Below are positions 35,622 to 43,633 of a stretch of DNA of 64,000 bases, piece by piece. Position 1 is the first letter of the stretch; the number at the start of each line of letters is the position of its first letter. Below the pieces are notes generated by a model. That model worked only from the letters and a program-made list of their open reading frames with translations. It was not told the DNA's origin and did not search any database. The stretch is from Nitrospirae bacterium MYbin3 (GTDB taxonomy: Bacteria; Nitrospirota; Thermodesulfovibrionia; Thermodesulfovibrionales; Dissulfurispiraceae). The position numbers and the translations under genes were made by a program. Location: positions 1 to 64,000 of the forward strand of contig PEAD01000013.1 of assembly GCA_002753335.1 (NCBI GenBank), in the 5' to 3' direction.

Positions 35622-37103
35622 ATGAAAAATTCGTTATCTTTAGCAATATTTGTTTCAGCCATTGTTGTGTTGGTGTTTGGTGGGTGTGACAGAAACCGCA
35701 CTGCCCATAACCGGATCGAGGCGCTGACTGCCACGGCGCAGTCTGATGGTACGCTTTATTTCACCGGAAAGTATCAAGGTGATGCGGTGCGTTTCTCTTA
35801 TCATGGACCTATCGGACAGGGCAAATGGTACGTTTATAGCGGCACTCCGGGCAACCGAACACGGGCCACCATCAGCGACAAAGGCGGCCTGCAGGAGATT
35901 CTGTCGGTGGATAAGGGCGAGCGAATGACGGTCAACTATGTCGGCAATAAACGTATCGAATACCGCAACTACTCAAGCGCAGGGAAGTTCGTGTTTGGAT
36001 CGGTGCTTTATCCGAAAGGCAATAAATGGATGCAGGGATTGATGTTTACGGAGGCGTTTGCGGGCTATGACAATCTTGTCAATGTCACAGACGTAACAGC
36101 GCAAGTGACCAGAGACTTGGCCAATACGAACAAATCTATTTCCAAAGCTGCGGCCGGGTTTGATCTTATTCCTACAGCCTACGCAGCTAATTGCGACAAC
36201 GGATGCAGGACGTTTGCCGGAGTTGTTTGGGATATGGCAAAAACAGTAGGCTGGAACGGCTTGACCACGATGACCGGAATTGCCGCGGCCACTCTTGGAG
36301 CTGCAGAAACCGGCACGGTGATAACAACTGTGGGTGGGGCCGTAATTGAAGGAGCTGTTGCCGCACTTTCATCACCCGTTGTTGTGGGCGTTATAATCGG
36401 TTCTCTTGCCTATGACAAGAAGGACATAATAAAAGAAAAGTTCAACAATATCGCTGCGGTAGTCAGCGCTTTTGCCGGAAATGAGCGCAATAATATTCAG
36501 ATCACCGATTCCGCACCCTCAAAAGAGAATTCCGATGATTACAAGGCATTTTCAAGCCCGACTTCTTTCAGCACTATAGCTTCCCCGGTTGTGCCGGAGA
36601 CAAAAACAGCATCGAAAACTCCAGCAATAGCAAAGGTGCCCGAAACAACAAAGACCCAGACAACAGTCCAGGCTTCGATTAAAACTCCATCTAAAACTCC
36701 ATCTAAAACTCCATCTAAAACTCCGGTTACGGCTTCACTACCGGCTCCAAAGAATTTCACCGCAACCGGCAGCGAAACGACAGTCAATACCAAAACTCGC
36801 AGGGGCAACGACCCTGAACTTATCGGCACATTCAAGGGATTAAGCAAAAATGCTATGGGTAGAAAAATGATATTCTCCGGAAACGAACTGGTTATCTCTA
36901 TCAGTGAATGTTCTGTGAGATCTTCCTATGTGACAACGATGATTGATGGGATCAAATACATAACGCAAACGTCGTTATCAGACAGTCCGCCCTCTTGCGG
37001 CGGCGCTATGGGCATAAAATACGCAGCGTCATACAGCATATCCGGCAGCACTCTTACCATCACAAATACAAATGAAGTCACAACCGTGTATGAAAGGCAG
37101 TAG
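35622..37103 (+). CDS. Lipoprotein with SKTP repeats, unknown function
   Basis: About 493 residues with a lipobox (FGGC, Cys about 22). The N-terminal beta-rich region (about 25-175) is followed by a hydrophobic Gly/Ala segment of about 70 residues that looks membrane-active. A Thr/Pro-rich linker containing three-plus copies of SKTP comes next, then a C-terminal domain like that of the neighbouring ankyrin lipoprotein. No family is recognised. The ATG at 35622 follows AAAGGAG. The pair is co-directional, 30 bp apart, and may form one envelope-associated unit. Confidence 0.6.
   Translation: MKNSLSLAIFVSAIVVLVFGGCDRNRTAHNRIEALTATAQSDGTLYFTGKYQGDAVRFSYHGPIGQGKWYVYSGTPGNRTRATISDKGGLQEILSVDKGERMTVNYVGNKRIEYRNYSSAGKFVFGSVLYPKGNKWMQGLMFTEAFAGYDNLVNVTDVTAQVTRDLANTNKSISKAAAGFDLIPTAYAANCDNGCRTFAGVVWDMAKTVGWNGLTTMTGIAAATLGAAETGTVITTVGGAVIEGAVAALSSPVVVGVIIGSLAYDKKDIIKEKFNNIAAVVSAFAGNERNNIQITDSAPSKENSDDYKAFSSPTSFSTIASPVVPETKTASKTPAIAKVPETTKTQTTVQASIKTPSKTPSKTPSKTPVTASLPAPKNFTATGSETTVNTKTRRGNDPELIGTFKGLSKNAMGRKMIFSGNELVISISECSVRSSYVTTMIDGIKYITQTSLSDSPPSCGGAMGIKYAASYSISGSTLTITNTNEVTTVYERQ
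36681..36724 (+). repeat. 12-bp tandem repeat encoding SKTP
   Basis: The unit AAAACTCCATCT is repeated exactly three times and then in part (36681-36724), encoding a KTPS linker. Such in-frame tandem repeats can change copy number by slipped replication, altering linker length without frameshift. Confidence 0.85.
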
Positions 37104-37159
37104 TACCGTATCAGGATTGGAGCTGGCGATACCTGCAGCCACTTTTTTTTGAGGCCCTT

Positions 37160-37855
37160 TCATTTTGATGCTTTCAGTGCAATATCCATGTCCAAGACAA
37201 ACTGCTTGGCGTATTGTTTAAAAAACTTTTTAATGGTTTCCCATTTTATTTTTCGCTCTATATATACAGGATCCGGATTGGAGTCAGCATCCGAGAAATA
37301 GACAAGCGCCTTACCTATATGGATAGGATTGACTCTTTCTTTCCCGAATCTTTTGACCGTATGATTAGCTATTTTATAAAAGGGTGTTGTTTGAAGGATA
37401 AAATACAGATCTGCAAAATCTCTCTTTGTGCCTCTTTGGATGATGGCAATCATCTTCATCGCAGCGATATCAAAAATACTGGCTATAAGCACATCTTTAT
37501 ATGCTATAGGGGTGACAAACGGATAGTCGTACTGAAAAAGCGAGAACTTCACCCCGTCTATATCTGCAATCAAAAAACCTTCACCCTCTGACAGAACTCT
37601 GAAATTCAAACCAGTTTTTCTGATAGCCGAAATAAGAGAATCTGTAGAAAAATCTTTGTTTGTGAAGAAATCCAAATCCACAGACAGTCTATGTCCGATT
37701 TGTAATGAAAGCGCTGTCCCGCCTGCCAGAACCCCCTGATATTTTATAATGATGCCTTTAATCGCCCTAAAAACTTTCCATCCGTTTTTAGGCAGACATT
37801 CTTTATGCAGTGTTGTTTTCAAACCATATATCCCAGAAATTCTTTGATTTCTCAC
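37160..37855 (-). CDS. AbiEii-like nucleotidyltransferase
   Basis: About 220-231 residues. LAGGTALSLQIGHRLSVDLD is the AbiEii/Rv-type GG-x-DLD motif, followed by the KMIAIIQRGTKRDFADLYFI helix typical of the family. AbiEii proteins are toxins of type IV TA or phage-defence loci. It overlaps the upstream DUF6922-type gene by 53 bp if the ATG at 37855 is used; a TTG at 37822 (overlap 20 bp) is a likely alternative. The pair has the order expected of a toxin after its antitoxin. Confidence 0.76.
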   Translation of the reverse strand: MRNQRISGIYGLKTTLHKECLPKNGWKVFRAIKGIIIKYQGVLAGGTALSLQIGHRLSVDLDFFTNKDFSTDSLISAIRKTGLNFRVLSEGEGFLIADIDGVKFSLFQYDYPFVTPIAYKDVLIASIFDIAAMKMIAIIQRGTKRDFADLYFILQTTPFYKIANHTVKRFGKERVNPIHIGKALVYFSDADSNPDPVYIERKIKWETIKKFFKQYAKQFVLDMDIALKASK

Positions 37856-38186
37856 TTATTGATCTGCTCACATTAAGCACATCAAGGATTTTTTGTGCCG
37901 GATACACCTTTTGCATCCAGTTAAGGGCGTTCAGATCTCCAAGCTCCAAAATCCTTTCTATGATGTATCTGGCGTTTTTGTTGATGTTAATATTAGCAAG
38001 GCTGGTATCCCAAAACAGGCTGCGAAAACGGACCGGAACTCTTTTTGCCTCATCATTATCCCTCAGAAATTTAATGGCCTTAGGGCTGTCAACAGTGCCG
38101 AGATACTTGTGGACCACCTTTTGCCCCTCTCTTGTGACAAGGTAGGCATAGTTGCCTTTACCGATCTTTTTTATAGCCACGCTCAT
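37803..38186 (-). CDS. DUF6922-like protein, putative antitoxin partner
   Basis: A 127-residue protein. The C-terminal segment (FWDTSLANININKNARYII, then ALNWMQKVYPAQKI and SRSISEKSKNFW) matches the conserved block of the DUF6922 family, often encoded just before AbiEii-like nucleotidyltransferases. A regulator or antitoxin role follows from that linkage, not from shown activity. It has no clear DNA-binding motif. The gene starts about 67 bp after the next gene (38253-38435) ends. Confidence 0.68.
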   Translation of the reverse strand: MSVAIKKIGKGNYAYLVTREGQKVVHKYLGTVDSPKAIKFLRDNDEAKRVPVRFRSLFWDTSLANININKNARYIIERILELGDLNALNWMQKVYPAQKILDVLNVSRSISEKSKNFWDIWFENNTA

Positions 38187-38252
38187 GTCTAATTATACCA
38201 CATTGTTAGGTAAAACAATACAAAAAACAACAGACATGATTAATGACTGAGG

Positions 38253-38435
38253 TTACGGTTTGATATAGGCGTTCAGTCCGATGGTAACGAACTTGTCGTT
38301 CACCTTTGCTGTTGTGACTGCATTTCCACGTGTGCTGGCAACTACCAGAGTTTTGCCAGATGCTGATGGGGTAGGGGTTTCCAGATCGATTTCGATAAAA
38401 AGCTTGTTGTCTTTAATTTCAACTTTCATTGCCAT
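38253..38435 (-). CDS. Small conserved-looking protein, unknown
   Basis: A 60-residue soluble protein (MAMKVEIKDNKLFIEIDLET onward) with a SASGKTLVVASTRGN core that I have seen in small uncharacterised bacterial proteins. It has a strong AAGGAG ribosome site before the ATG at 38435. It looks real because of the ribosome site and the beta-strand-like composition. Neighbours are accessory genes; the function is unknown. Confidence 0.6.
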   Translation of the reverse strand: MAMKVEIKDNKLFIEIDLETPTPSASGKTLVVASTRGNAVTTAKVNDKFVTIGLNAYIKP

Positions 38436-38524
38436 GGTGTAGTTTCTCCTTGCTGGAATTATTGTTCATCTATTATATATTATCGCTTAAGCAACTTTTT
38501 CGTTGCTGGCAAAAGGTAAAAATG

Positions 38525-38962
38525 TTATTCGATATCTATAGACTTTTTGTATTGGCACTTAAATCTTTCTTCTCTAGAAGCGAATTCATAGGTGAGTTTA
38601 TTGCCTTTCAAAACCATTATTTCTGTTACGACCCCATTGTATTTCTTCTCAGGACATTTCGAGCGGGTCGTTTTATTTATAAAAATGTTTGCGGATTTTT
38701 GATATGACCAGACATATTTGCATCCGCCTTTAACCACATCTTTGACCTTTGAAACATCCTTCATATTCATAGGCCATGTATGACGAGCTCCAAAAAGAAA
38801 AACTCTTCCCCGATTATTTTCATGGACTATCGTTTGCAGGCTTCCGGTAGGACATTTTTTAGGGCCTGAAATAAACTCATAGTCGCCTTCAAGTTCGGCC
38901 CTGACAGAATTGCACAGAAATAAAACAGACAATAAAATAGATAGGCTAAATATTTTTAGCAT
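38525..38962 (-). CDS. Secreted protein, unknown function
   Basis: About 145 residues with a signal peptide (about 1-22) and a small beta-rich domain. It has five cysteines in the mature part, so it is probably disulphide bonded. The ATG at 38962 starts 8 bp after the stop of the dihaem diguanylate cyclase gene and may be co-transcribed with it. I recognise no family. Confidence 0.65.
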   Translation of the reverse strand: MLKIFSLSILLSVLFLCNSVRAELEGDYEFISGPKKCPTGSLQTIVHENNRGRVFLFGARHTWPMNMKDVSKVKDVVKGGCKYVWSYQKSANIFINKTTRSKCPEKKYNGVVTEIMVLKGNKLTYEFASREERFKCQYKKSIDIE

Positions 38963-38969
38963 TGTCACT

Positions 38970-40586
38970 TTAGGCTTCGGAACTAAGCACGACCCTGTTC
39001 TTACCGGTAGTTTTTGCTTTATAGAGGGCCTTGTCAGAAGAGAGGACAATATCTTTTACATTAAGCGCATCCTCAGGGCATGTAGAGACGCCGATGCTGA
39101 CGGTGACCTTAATTTTATGTACTCCTTCTTGAAAAATAGTGAGCTCTACTGTGTCTCGTATTCTCTCGGCCACATACCTGCCGCTCTTTGAGTCGCTGGC
39201 CGGCAGGATTACTCCCAGCTCTTCCCCTCCGTAGCGGAACGCAAAATCGTCTTCTCTTATTGAAGCCATGATGCATTGTGAGACCCCCTTTAGCACGGTA
39301 TCTCCTGCAACATGCCCATAGGTGTCGTTAACCTTCTTGAAATTGTCTATATCTATCATCAGTAGTGTCAGCTTGTCGCCAAACTGCTCATAGTCAACGA
39401 ATTTTTTCTCTACATAGTATTTAAAGTGTCTCTTGGTATAAAGGCCGGTCAGCTCATCCGTTGTTGCCATATGGTAGAGGCGCGCATTTTCGAATGCTAT
39501 TGTTATATGTCCGGCCATGATCGTTATAAGATCGTGCTTCTGCGAATCGAAAGTCCCTGTGGTTTTTCCCACGCAAATAAGCGCCAGTAGTATGCTGTTT
39601 TTTTCGAGCGGAATGTATATCCGTTTTCTGTCCTCGGACATCTCGGTAGCAGAAAACTCTTTGCCCATCCAGCGTTTGAGGACATTCTTGAGCGGATCTC
39701 CATCATTTATTTTTTTTCTCGTGACTTCGCTGTCTGCATTATTCCATTCGCTGGCGCTGTAATCGGAGGCGACTTTGGGTATTATGATGAAGACTTCGTC
39801 CGCATCGAGCGACTCTTTGATAATGTCCATGGTGATATGTTTCAGCTCATCCATCTCGATGGATTTGCTGAGACGTTCTATCATGTTGTAGAGGAAGGTG
39901 CGGTCCGCATTCTGGCTGATTATCTCCCGGATGTATTTATTTAAAAAAGCTGAAATGAATGGCAAGAGAAAACAGAAGCACACAAATCCTGACCCGAAAA
40001 TTATAAGCTCAAGCCTGCTAATAAGTGAGTAGGTGCTTTCAAGAGACTGGTCTATTATCAGCTTGCCATTTATGCGTTGTGACTCAGGATGACAGCCGTA
40101 GCATGACTTCTCGTTATAGATCACCATTATGTTCCTGTGAATCTTTTTCCCGTCCTGTTCCAGAATTATGGTGCTCTGTGATGGGGGCTTATTGTCTTTA
40201 TGGTGGCAGCCGGTGCAGGATATGTTGCTGAGCCTATCCATGGTCTGCCCGATCTCTCTTTTGTCGGATGAGTATTTGACCTTACCGCTCCTGTTTAATA
40301 TGAAGGCCCTTAATATGGAACTGTTGTCTGACTTTATCTCTTCGAGCGTATTCTGGATCATTCCGGTAGTGCGCATCAGCATCAGTTTTTTGACGCTCGA
40401 TTTTACGGCGTTGCCTAATTCTCTTGTTTTTACGGCGCTGTTGTTCAGCAGGTCATTGCGCAGAGTCATAACTATGAAAAACACGGTAACTGCCATCGAA
40501 AACGACAGGATGACTATTATCCCTGCCAGTATCTTGTTTTTAAGAGGGAACAGCCAGTCTATGTCTTTCTGTCCGGAGCTTTGCAT
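38970..40586 (-). CDS. Dihaem-sensor diguanylate cyclase (TM-CxxCH-TM-GAF-GGDEF)
   Basis: A 538-residue protein: a membrane helix (about 18-41), a periplasmic domain with two c-type haem motifs, CTGCH (124-128) and CYGCH (162-166), a second helix (about 194-214), then a GAF-like domain (about 230-370) and a GGDEF domain. The GGDEF signature reads RYGGEEL, an accepted active variant, and a REDD motif precedes it as the RxxD inhibitory site. The haems would sense redox state or a gas ligand in the periplasm and set c-di-GMP levels. It is divergent from the Wsp-like cluster (start at 40694). Confidence 0.85.
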   Translation of the reverse strand: MQSSGQKDIDWLFPLKNKILAGIIVILSFSMAVTVFFIVMTLRNDLLNNSAVKTRELGNAVKSSVKKLMLMRTTGMIQNTLEEIKSDNSSILRAFILNRSGKVKYSSDKREIGQTMDRLSNISCTGCHHKDNKPPSQSTIILEQDGKKIHRNIMVIYNEKSCYGCHPESQRINGKLIIDQSLESTYSLISRLELIIFGSGFVCFCFLLPFISAFLNKYIREIISQNADRTFLYNMIERLSKSIEMDELKHITMDIIKESLDADEVFIIIPKVASDYSASEWNNADSEVTRKKINDGDPLKNVLKRWMGKEFSATEMSEDRKRIYIPLEKNSILLALICVGKTTGTFDSQKHDLITIMAGHITIAFENARLYHMATTDELTGLYTKRHFKYYVEKKFVDYEQFGDKLTLLMIDIDNFKKVNDTYGHVAGDTVLKGVSQCIMASIREDDFAFRYGGEELGVILPASDSKSGRYVAERIRDTVELTIFQEGVHKIKVTVSIGVSTCPEDALNVKDIVLSSDKALYKAKTTGKNRVVLSSEA

Positions 40587-40693
40587 TATCTGAAAAGTGT
40601 ATGGGGCTTAGTTTTCATCACTATCGAAATTATATCATATGATTGTGAGGTAAAAGCATATCAAATAGTTTACGAAAAATGGTATTTTATCCG

Positions 40694-41203
40694 ATGTCAG
40701 AAAAAACTAAAAAGAGCGATCTTATTATCGAAGAACTGAAAAAACGGCGGGCAAGAGAGAAGGTTGTTGATGTTGAAGAAGATACAGTAAAGATAGTGGT
40801 CTTTACTGTTATGAATGCCTATTATGCTTTTTATGGGGAAGATGTAAAAGAGGTGCTTATCCCTCCTGAAATATTCTATGTTCCGGGATCTCCTGAGCAT
40901 ATTTTGGGAGTTATAAATGTGAGGGGCGATATAGAGTCTGTGCTGAATATAAATGGTTTTCTCGGACTTCCATCTTCTGAGGTTACACAAAAAACGCGTA
41001 TAGTAATTGTTGAAAAAAACGGAGTGCGTTCCGGAATTCAGATAGACTCTGTGGAGGATGTGATAGATCTGCCTGAGTCTTCGATAAAACCGCCGTTGTG
41101 TACGCTGGATAAGAAGGCAAGGGAATTTGTGAGCGGCGAGATGGTTTATAATGGCCGGGATGTGGTTCTGCTTAATGTTGGATCTATATTCGGAATGTTT
41201 TAG
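40694..41203 (+). CDS. cheW: CheW-type adaptor protein
   Basis: About 169 residues carrying a CheW domain (about 30-169) with the GVINVRGDIESVLNI and MVYNGRDVVLLNV segments. It should connect the chemoreceptor (41676) to CheA (45103). It is the first gene of the chemosensory operon; ATG at 40694 is preferred to an upstream ATG at 40679. It starts about 107 bp from the divergent dihaem cyclase gene. Confidence 0.88.
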   Translation: MSEKTKKSDLIIEELKKRRAREKVVDVEEDTVKIVVFTVMNAYYAFYGEDVKEVLIPPEIFYVPGSPEHILGVINVRGDIESVLNINGFLGLPSSEVTQKTRIVIVEKNGVRSGIQIDSVEDVIDLPESSIKPPLCTLDKKAREFVSGEMVYNGRDVVLLNVGSIFGMF

Positions 41204-41205
41204 CT

Positions 41206-41643
41206 ATGGGTAATTCAGATGAGCACGCACAGTTTATTGATTCTCTTGAGCTCCTTCTTTTTTGCATAGATGGGATTAAGTTAGGGATAGATGCAACTCA
41301 GATTGAGGCGTTGCTTAAAATTGAAGATGCCGAGGCCGAGGGCATTAAACTTATAAGGTTTGATGAAATCGCAGCTTTTGCAGGAAGAAAATTATCTTAT
41401 AAAGAGCCGCGACAGCTGCTTCTTAAGACCGGTGAAGCTATAATCACAGAACAGCCTTACGACATTATAAATATTGATATTGATGCAATCAGGCCGCTAC
41501 CCTCTCTTTTTTGCAGCTCTCAATCTGCTGGCGGCGCTGTATGGGGAGCCGCAATACTGGATGCTGAAATTATTATGCTTGTCGATTTTTCAGGAGTTGG
41601 GTCATCGTGTGCTTTAGCGCACACATCGCAAATAGTTAACTAA
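41206..41643 (+). CDS. Second, divergent CheW-like protein
   Basis: A 145-residue protein with the CheW fold at low similarity (LLLFCIDGIKLGIDATQIEAL start, IIMLVDFS end). Two CheW paralogues are typical of Wsp-type systems (WspB and WspD). It begins 3 bp after the first cheW. The divergence may give a specialised adaptor role. Confidence 0.72.
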   Translation: MGNSDEHAQFIDSLELLLFCIDGIKLGIDATQIEALLKIEDAEAEGIKLIRFDEIAAFAGRKLSYKEPRQLLLKTGEAIITEQPYDIINIDIDAIRPLPSLFCSSQSAGGAVWGAAILDAEIIMLVDFSGVGSSCALAHTSQIVN

Positions 41644-41675
41644 ATGGCTACATTAAACATCACATAGGGGGCGAT

Positions 41676-42593
41676 ATGAGTCTTAATCTAAAATGGCTGT
41701 TCAATGCCGAAAAATTTAACGGTATTATCAAAAGAATCTCGGACATTATATCGGTAACAAGCCGTAGGGCTGATGAGATTACTCATTCTATAGAGGAGCA
41801 GTCCAATACCGCTTCGCAGCTTTCGGCGGCAGTGGCCGAGATTACCTCGACAATGGAAGAGCTGTCAGCCTCTTCTACGCAGATAGCCGAACATTCCAAG
41901 TCTGTGGTGGATATAGCTAATAAGACGTGGGAGGATACCAAGAAGGGCGCCAAGGCTGTTGAAGGCGTCATAATGAAAATGAGCGAGATAAGCAACGACA
42001 ACGAGGAAAATATAAAGGAGATTGTTGACCTTGGGAAAAAATCGAAGGAGATAACCAAGGTGATGGAGATAATTAATACAATTGCTGACCAGACAAAGCT
42101 TATAGCCTTTAATGCCGCGCTTGAGGCTGCCAGTGCAGGAGAGTCGGGCAAAAGGTTTGGGGTTGTGGCGGTAGAAATCAGAAGGCTGGCGGACAGCGTC
42201 ATGGATTCGACCGAAGAAATAGCAACCAAGGTGAATGAGATACAGGAGGCTATAAACCGTCTTGTTATGAATTCTGAGAAAGGATCTAAGGGGATACAGG
42301 ATGGAATGAGCATGTCGGCAGAGACCGCATCACTTCTGATCGATATAGTTGAAGCCGCACAGGAAACCACAACTTCGGCTAAGCAGATTTCGCTTTCAAC
42401 CCAGCAGCAAAAGACCGCGAGCAATCAGGTTGTGGTTGCGTTAAGGGAGATTGTGGCAGGCACCGGGCAGACATCTAATTCAACAAGCAGAATAATTGCT
42501 ATAAGCAGGGAGATGTCGATGCTGGCAGAGGAAATGAAACGGCTGCTTGATGATTCAGGACTCAATGAATCCGGCAGTTCAGACGCGTCCTAG
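41676..42593 (+). CDS. Soluble methyl-accepting chemotaxis-type protein
   Basis: A 305-residue receptor without any membrane helix, made almost wholly of the MCP signalling coiled coil. The hairpin tip is intact (IADQTKLIAFNAALEAASAG, then GVVAVEIRRLADSV). It lacks a recognisable sensor domain, so the input must come from another protein, from localisation or from its short N-terminus. It follows two CheW genes and precedes cheB, the expected order for a dedicated array. Confidence 0.88.
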   Translation: MSLNLKWLFNAEKFNGIIKRISDIISVTSRRADEITHSIEEQSNTASQLSAAVAEITSTMEELSASSTQIAEHSKSVVDIANKTWEDTKKGAKAVEGVIMKMSEISNDNEENIKEIVDLGKKSKEITKVMEIINTIADQTKLIAFNAALEAASAGESGKRFGVVAVEIRRLADSVMDSTEEIATKVNEIQEAINRLVMNSEKGSKGIQDGMSMSAETASLLIDIVEAAQETTTSAKQISLSTQQQKTASNQVVVALREIVAGTGQTSNSTSRIIAISREMSMLAEEMKRLLDDSGLNESGSSDAS

Positions 42594-42605
42594 CGAAGAG
42601 TGGTT

Positions 42606-43631
42606 ATGAGCAAAATAAAGGTTCTTGTTGTTGATGACAGCAAACTGGCGCGTGAGATGATATCTGCTGTGCTATCCACCGACAGCGATATAGAGGTGGT
42701 TGGAGAGGCCTGCGACGGAAGTGAAGCGGTTAAAAAGGTCAGGGAGCTTAGTCCTGATATAGTTACTATGGATATAGAGATGCCGGTTATGAACGGTCTT
42801 GATGCCATAGAAAATATTATGGCCGATGCCGCTGTGCCTATACTTGTTGTTACAACCAGGGGCGACGCACAGACCGCATACGCCGCTATATCAAAAGGCG
42901 CTCTTGATATGATACAGAAGCCGGACCTGAATCCTGACAGTGCAAATGAGTTTATAGGAAAGATTAAGCTTCTTTCGAAAATAAAAGTTATTACGCATAT
43001 AGGCGGAAAGCTGCACAGGGCGAATGCTTCTACGGACAGGGGGGAGCAAAAATTAAATTTCTCGGGCAGTGACAGGGTAATAGCCATAGCTTCTTCAACA
43101 GGCGGGCCGGAGGCCCTTTCGGTTGTTCTGTCTGCACTGCCTGCTAGCCTGCCATGTCCTATTACGGTGGCGCAGCACATTTCTGATGGATTTGTTGCCG
43201 GCATGGTGGAGTGGCTGAAGAAGATAATAAGGCTTAAAATAAAAGTTGCTGAGGAAGGCGATATTTTGGAGGCCGGAACTGTATATGTATCGCCGTCCGA
43301 GAAGCATATGGAAATAAGCAGCGCAAAAAGGGTTTCTTTACGGAACAGGAGCCCCAAAGACATATACAGACCTTCCTGTGATACATTGTTGTCGTCGGCT
43401 GCGCGTGTATATGGCGGCAAGAGCATAGGCGTCATACTTACAGGGATGGGCAATGACGGCCCGTTAGGAATGAAGATGATAAAAGATTCCGGCGGGGCGA
43501 CCATAGCGCAGGATGCTAAGACGTCGGTGGTTTATGGGATGAACAAAGTCGCTATCGACAGCGGATGTATAGACAGTGTGCTCCCGATTGATAGTATATC
43601 GGCCGGAATTATTAATCTGCTAAGTAAATAA
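42606..43631 (+). CDS. cheB: CheB methylesterase with receiver domain
   Basis: About 341 residues: an N-terminal receiver (about 3-120, Asp in IVTMDIEMP) and a C-terminal methylesterase domain (about 150-340). The catalytic Ser is in ASSTGGPE, His in VAQHISDG and Asp in GMGNDGP. It demethylates the receptor glutamates. The start may be the ATG at 42606 or GTG at 42600. It is 2 bp from cheR, and corresponds to WspF in the Wsp system. Confidence 0.93.
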   Translation: MSKIKVLVVDDSKLAREMISAVLSTDSDIEVVGEACDGSEAVKKVRELSPDIVTMDIEMPVMNGLDAIENIMADAAVPILVVTTRGDAQTAYAAISKGALDMIQKPDLNPDSANEFIGKIKLLSKIKVITHIGGKLHRANASTDRGEQKLNFSGSDRVIAIASSTGGPEALSVVLSALPASLPCPITVAQHISDGFVAGMVEWLKKIIRLKIKVAEEGDILEAGTVYVSPSEKHMEISSAKRVSLRNRSPKDIYRPSCDTLLSSAARVYGGKSIGVILTGMGNDGPLGMKMIKDSGGATIAQDAKTSVVYGMNKVAIDSGCIDSVLPIDSISAGIINLLSK

Positions 43632-43633
43632 CA

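Noticed and set aside
36681-36724. Tandem repeat as a CRISPR array
   Set aside because: Units are 12 bp, contiguous without spacers and in frame inside a gene; it is a protein linker repeat.
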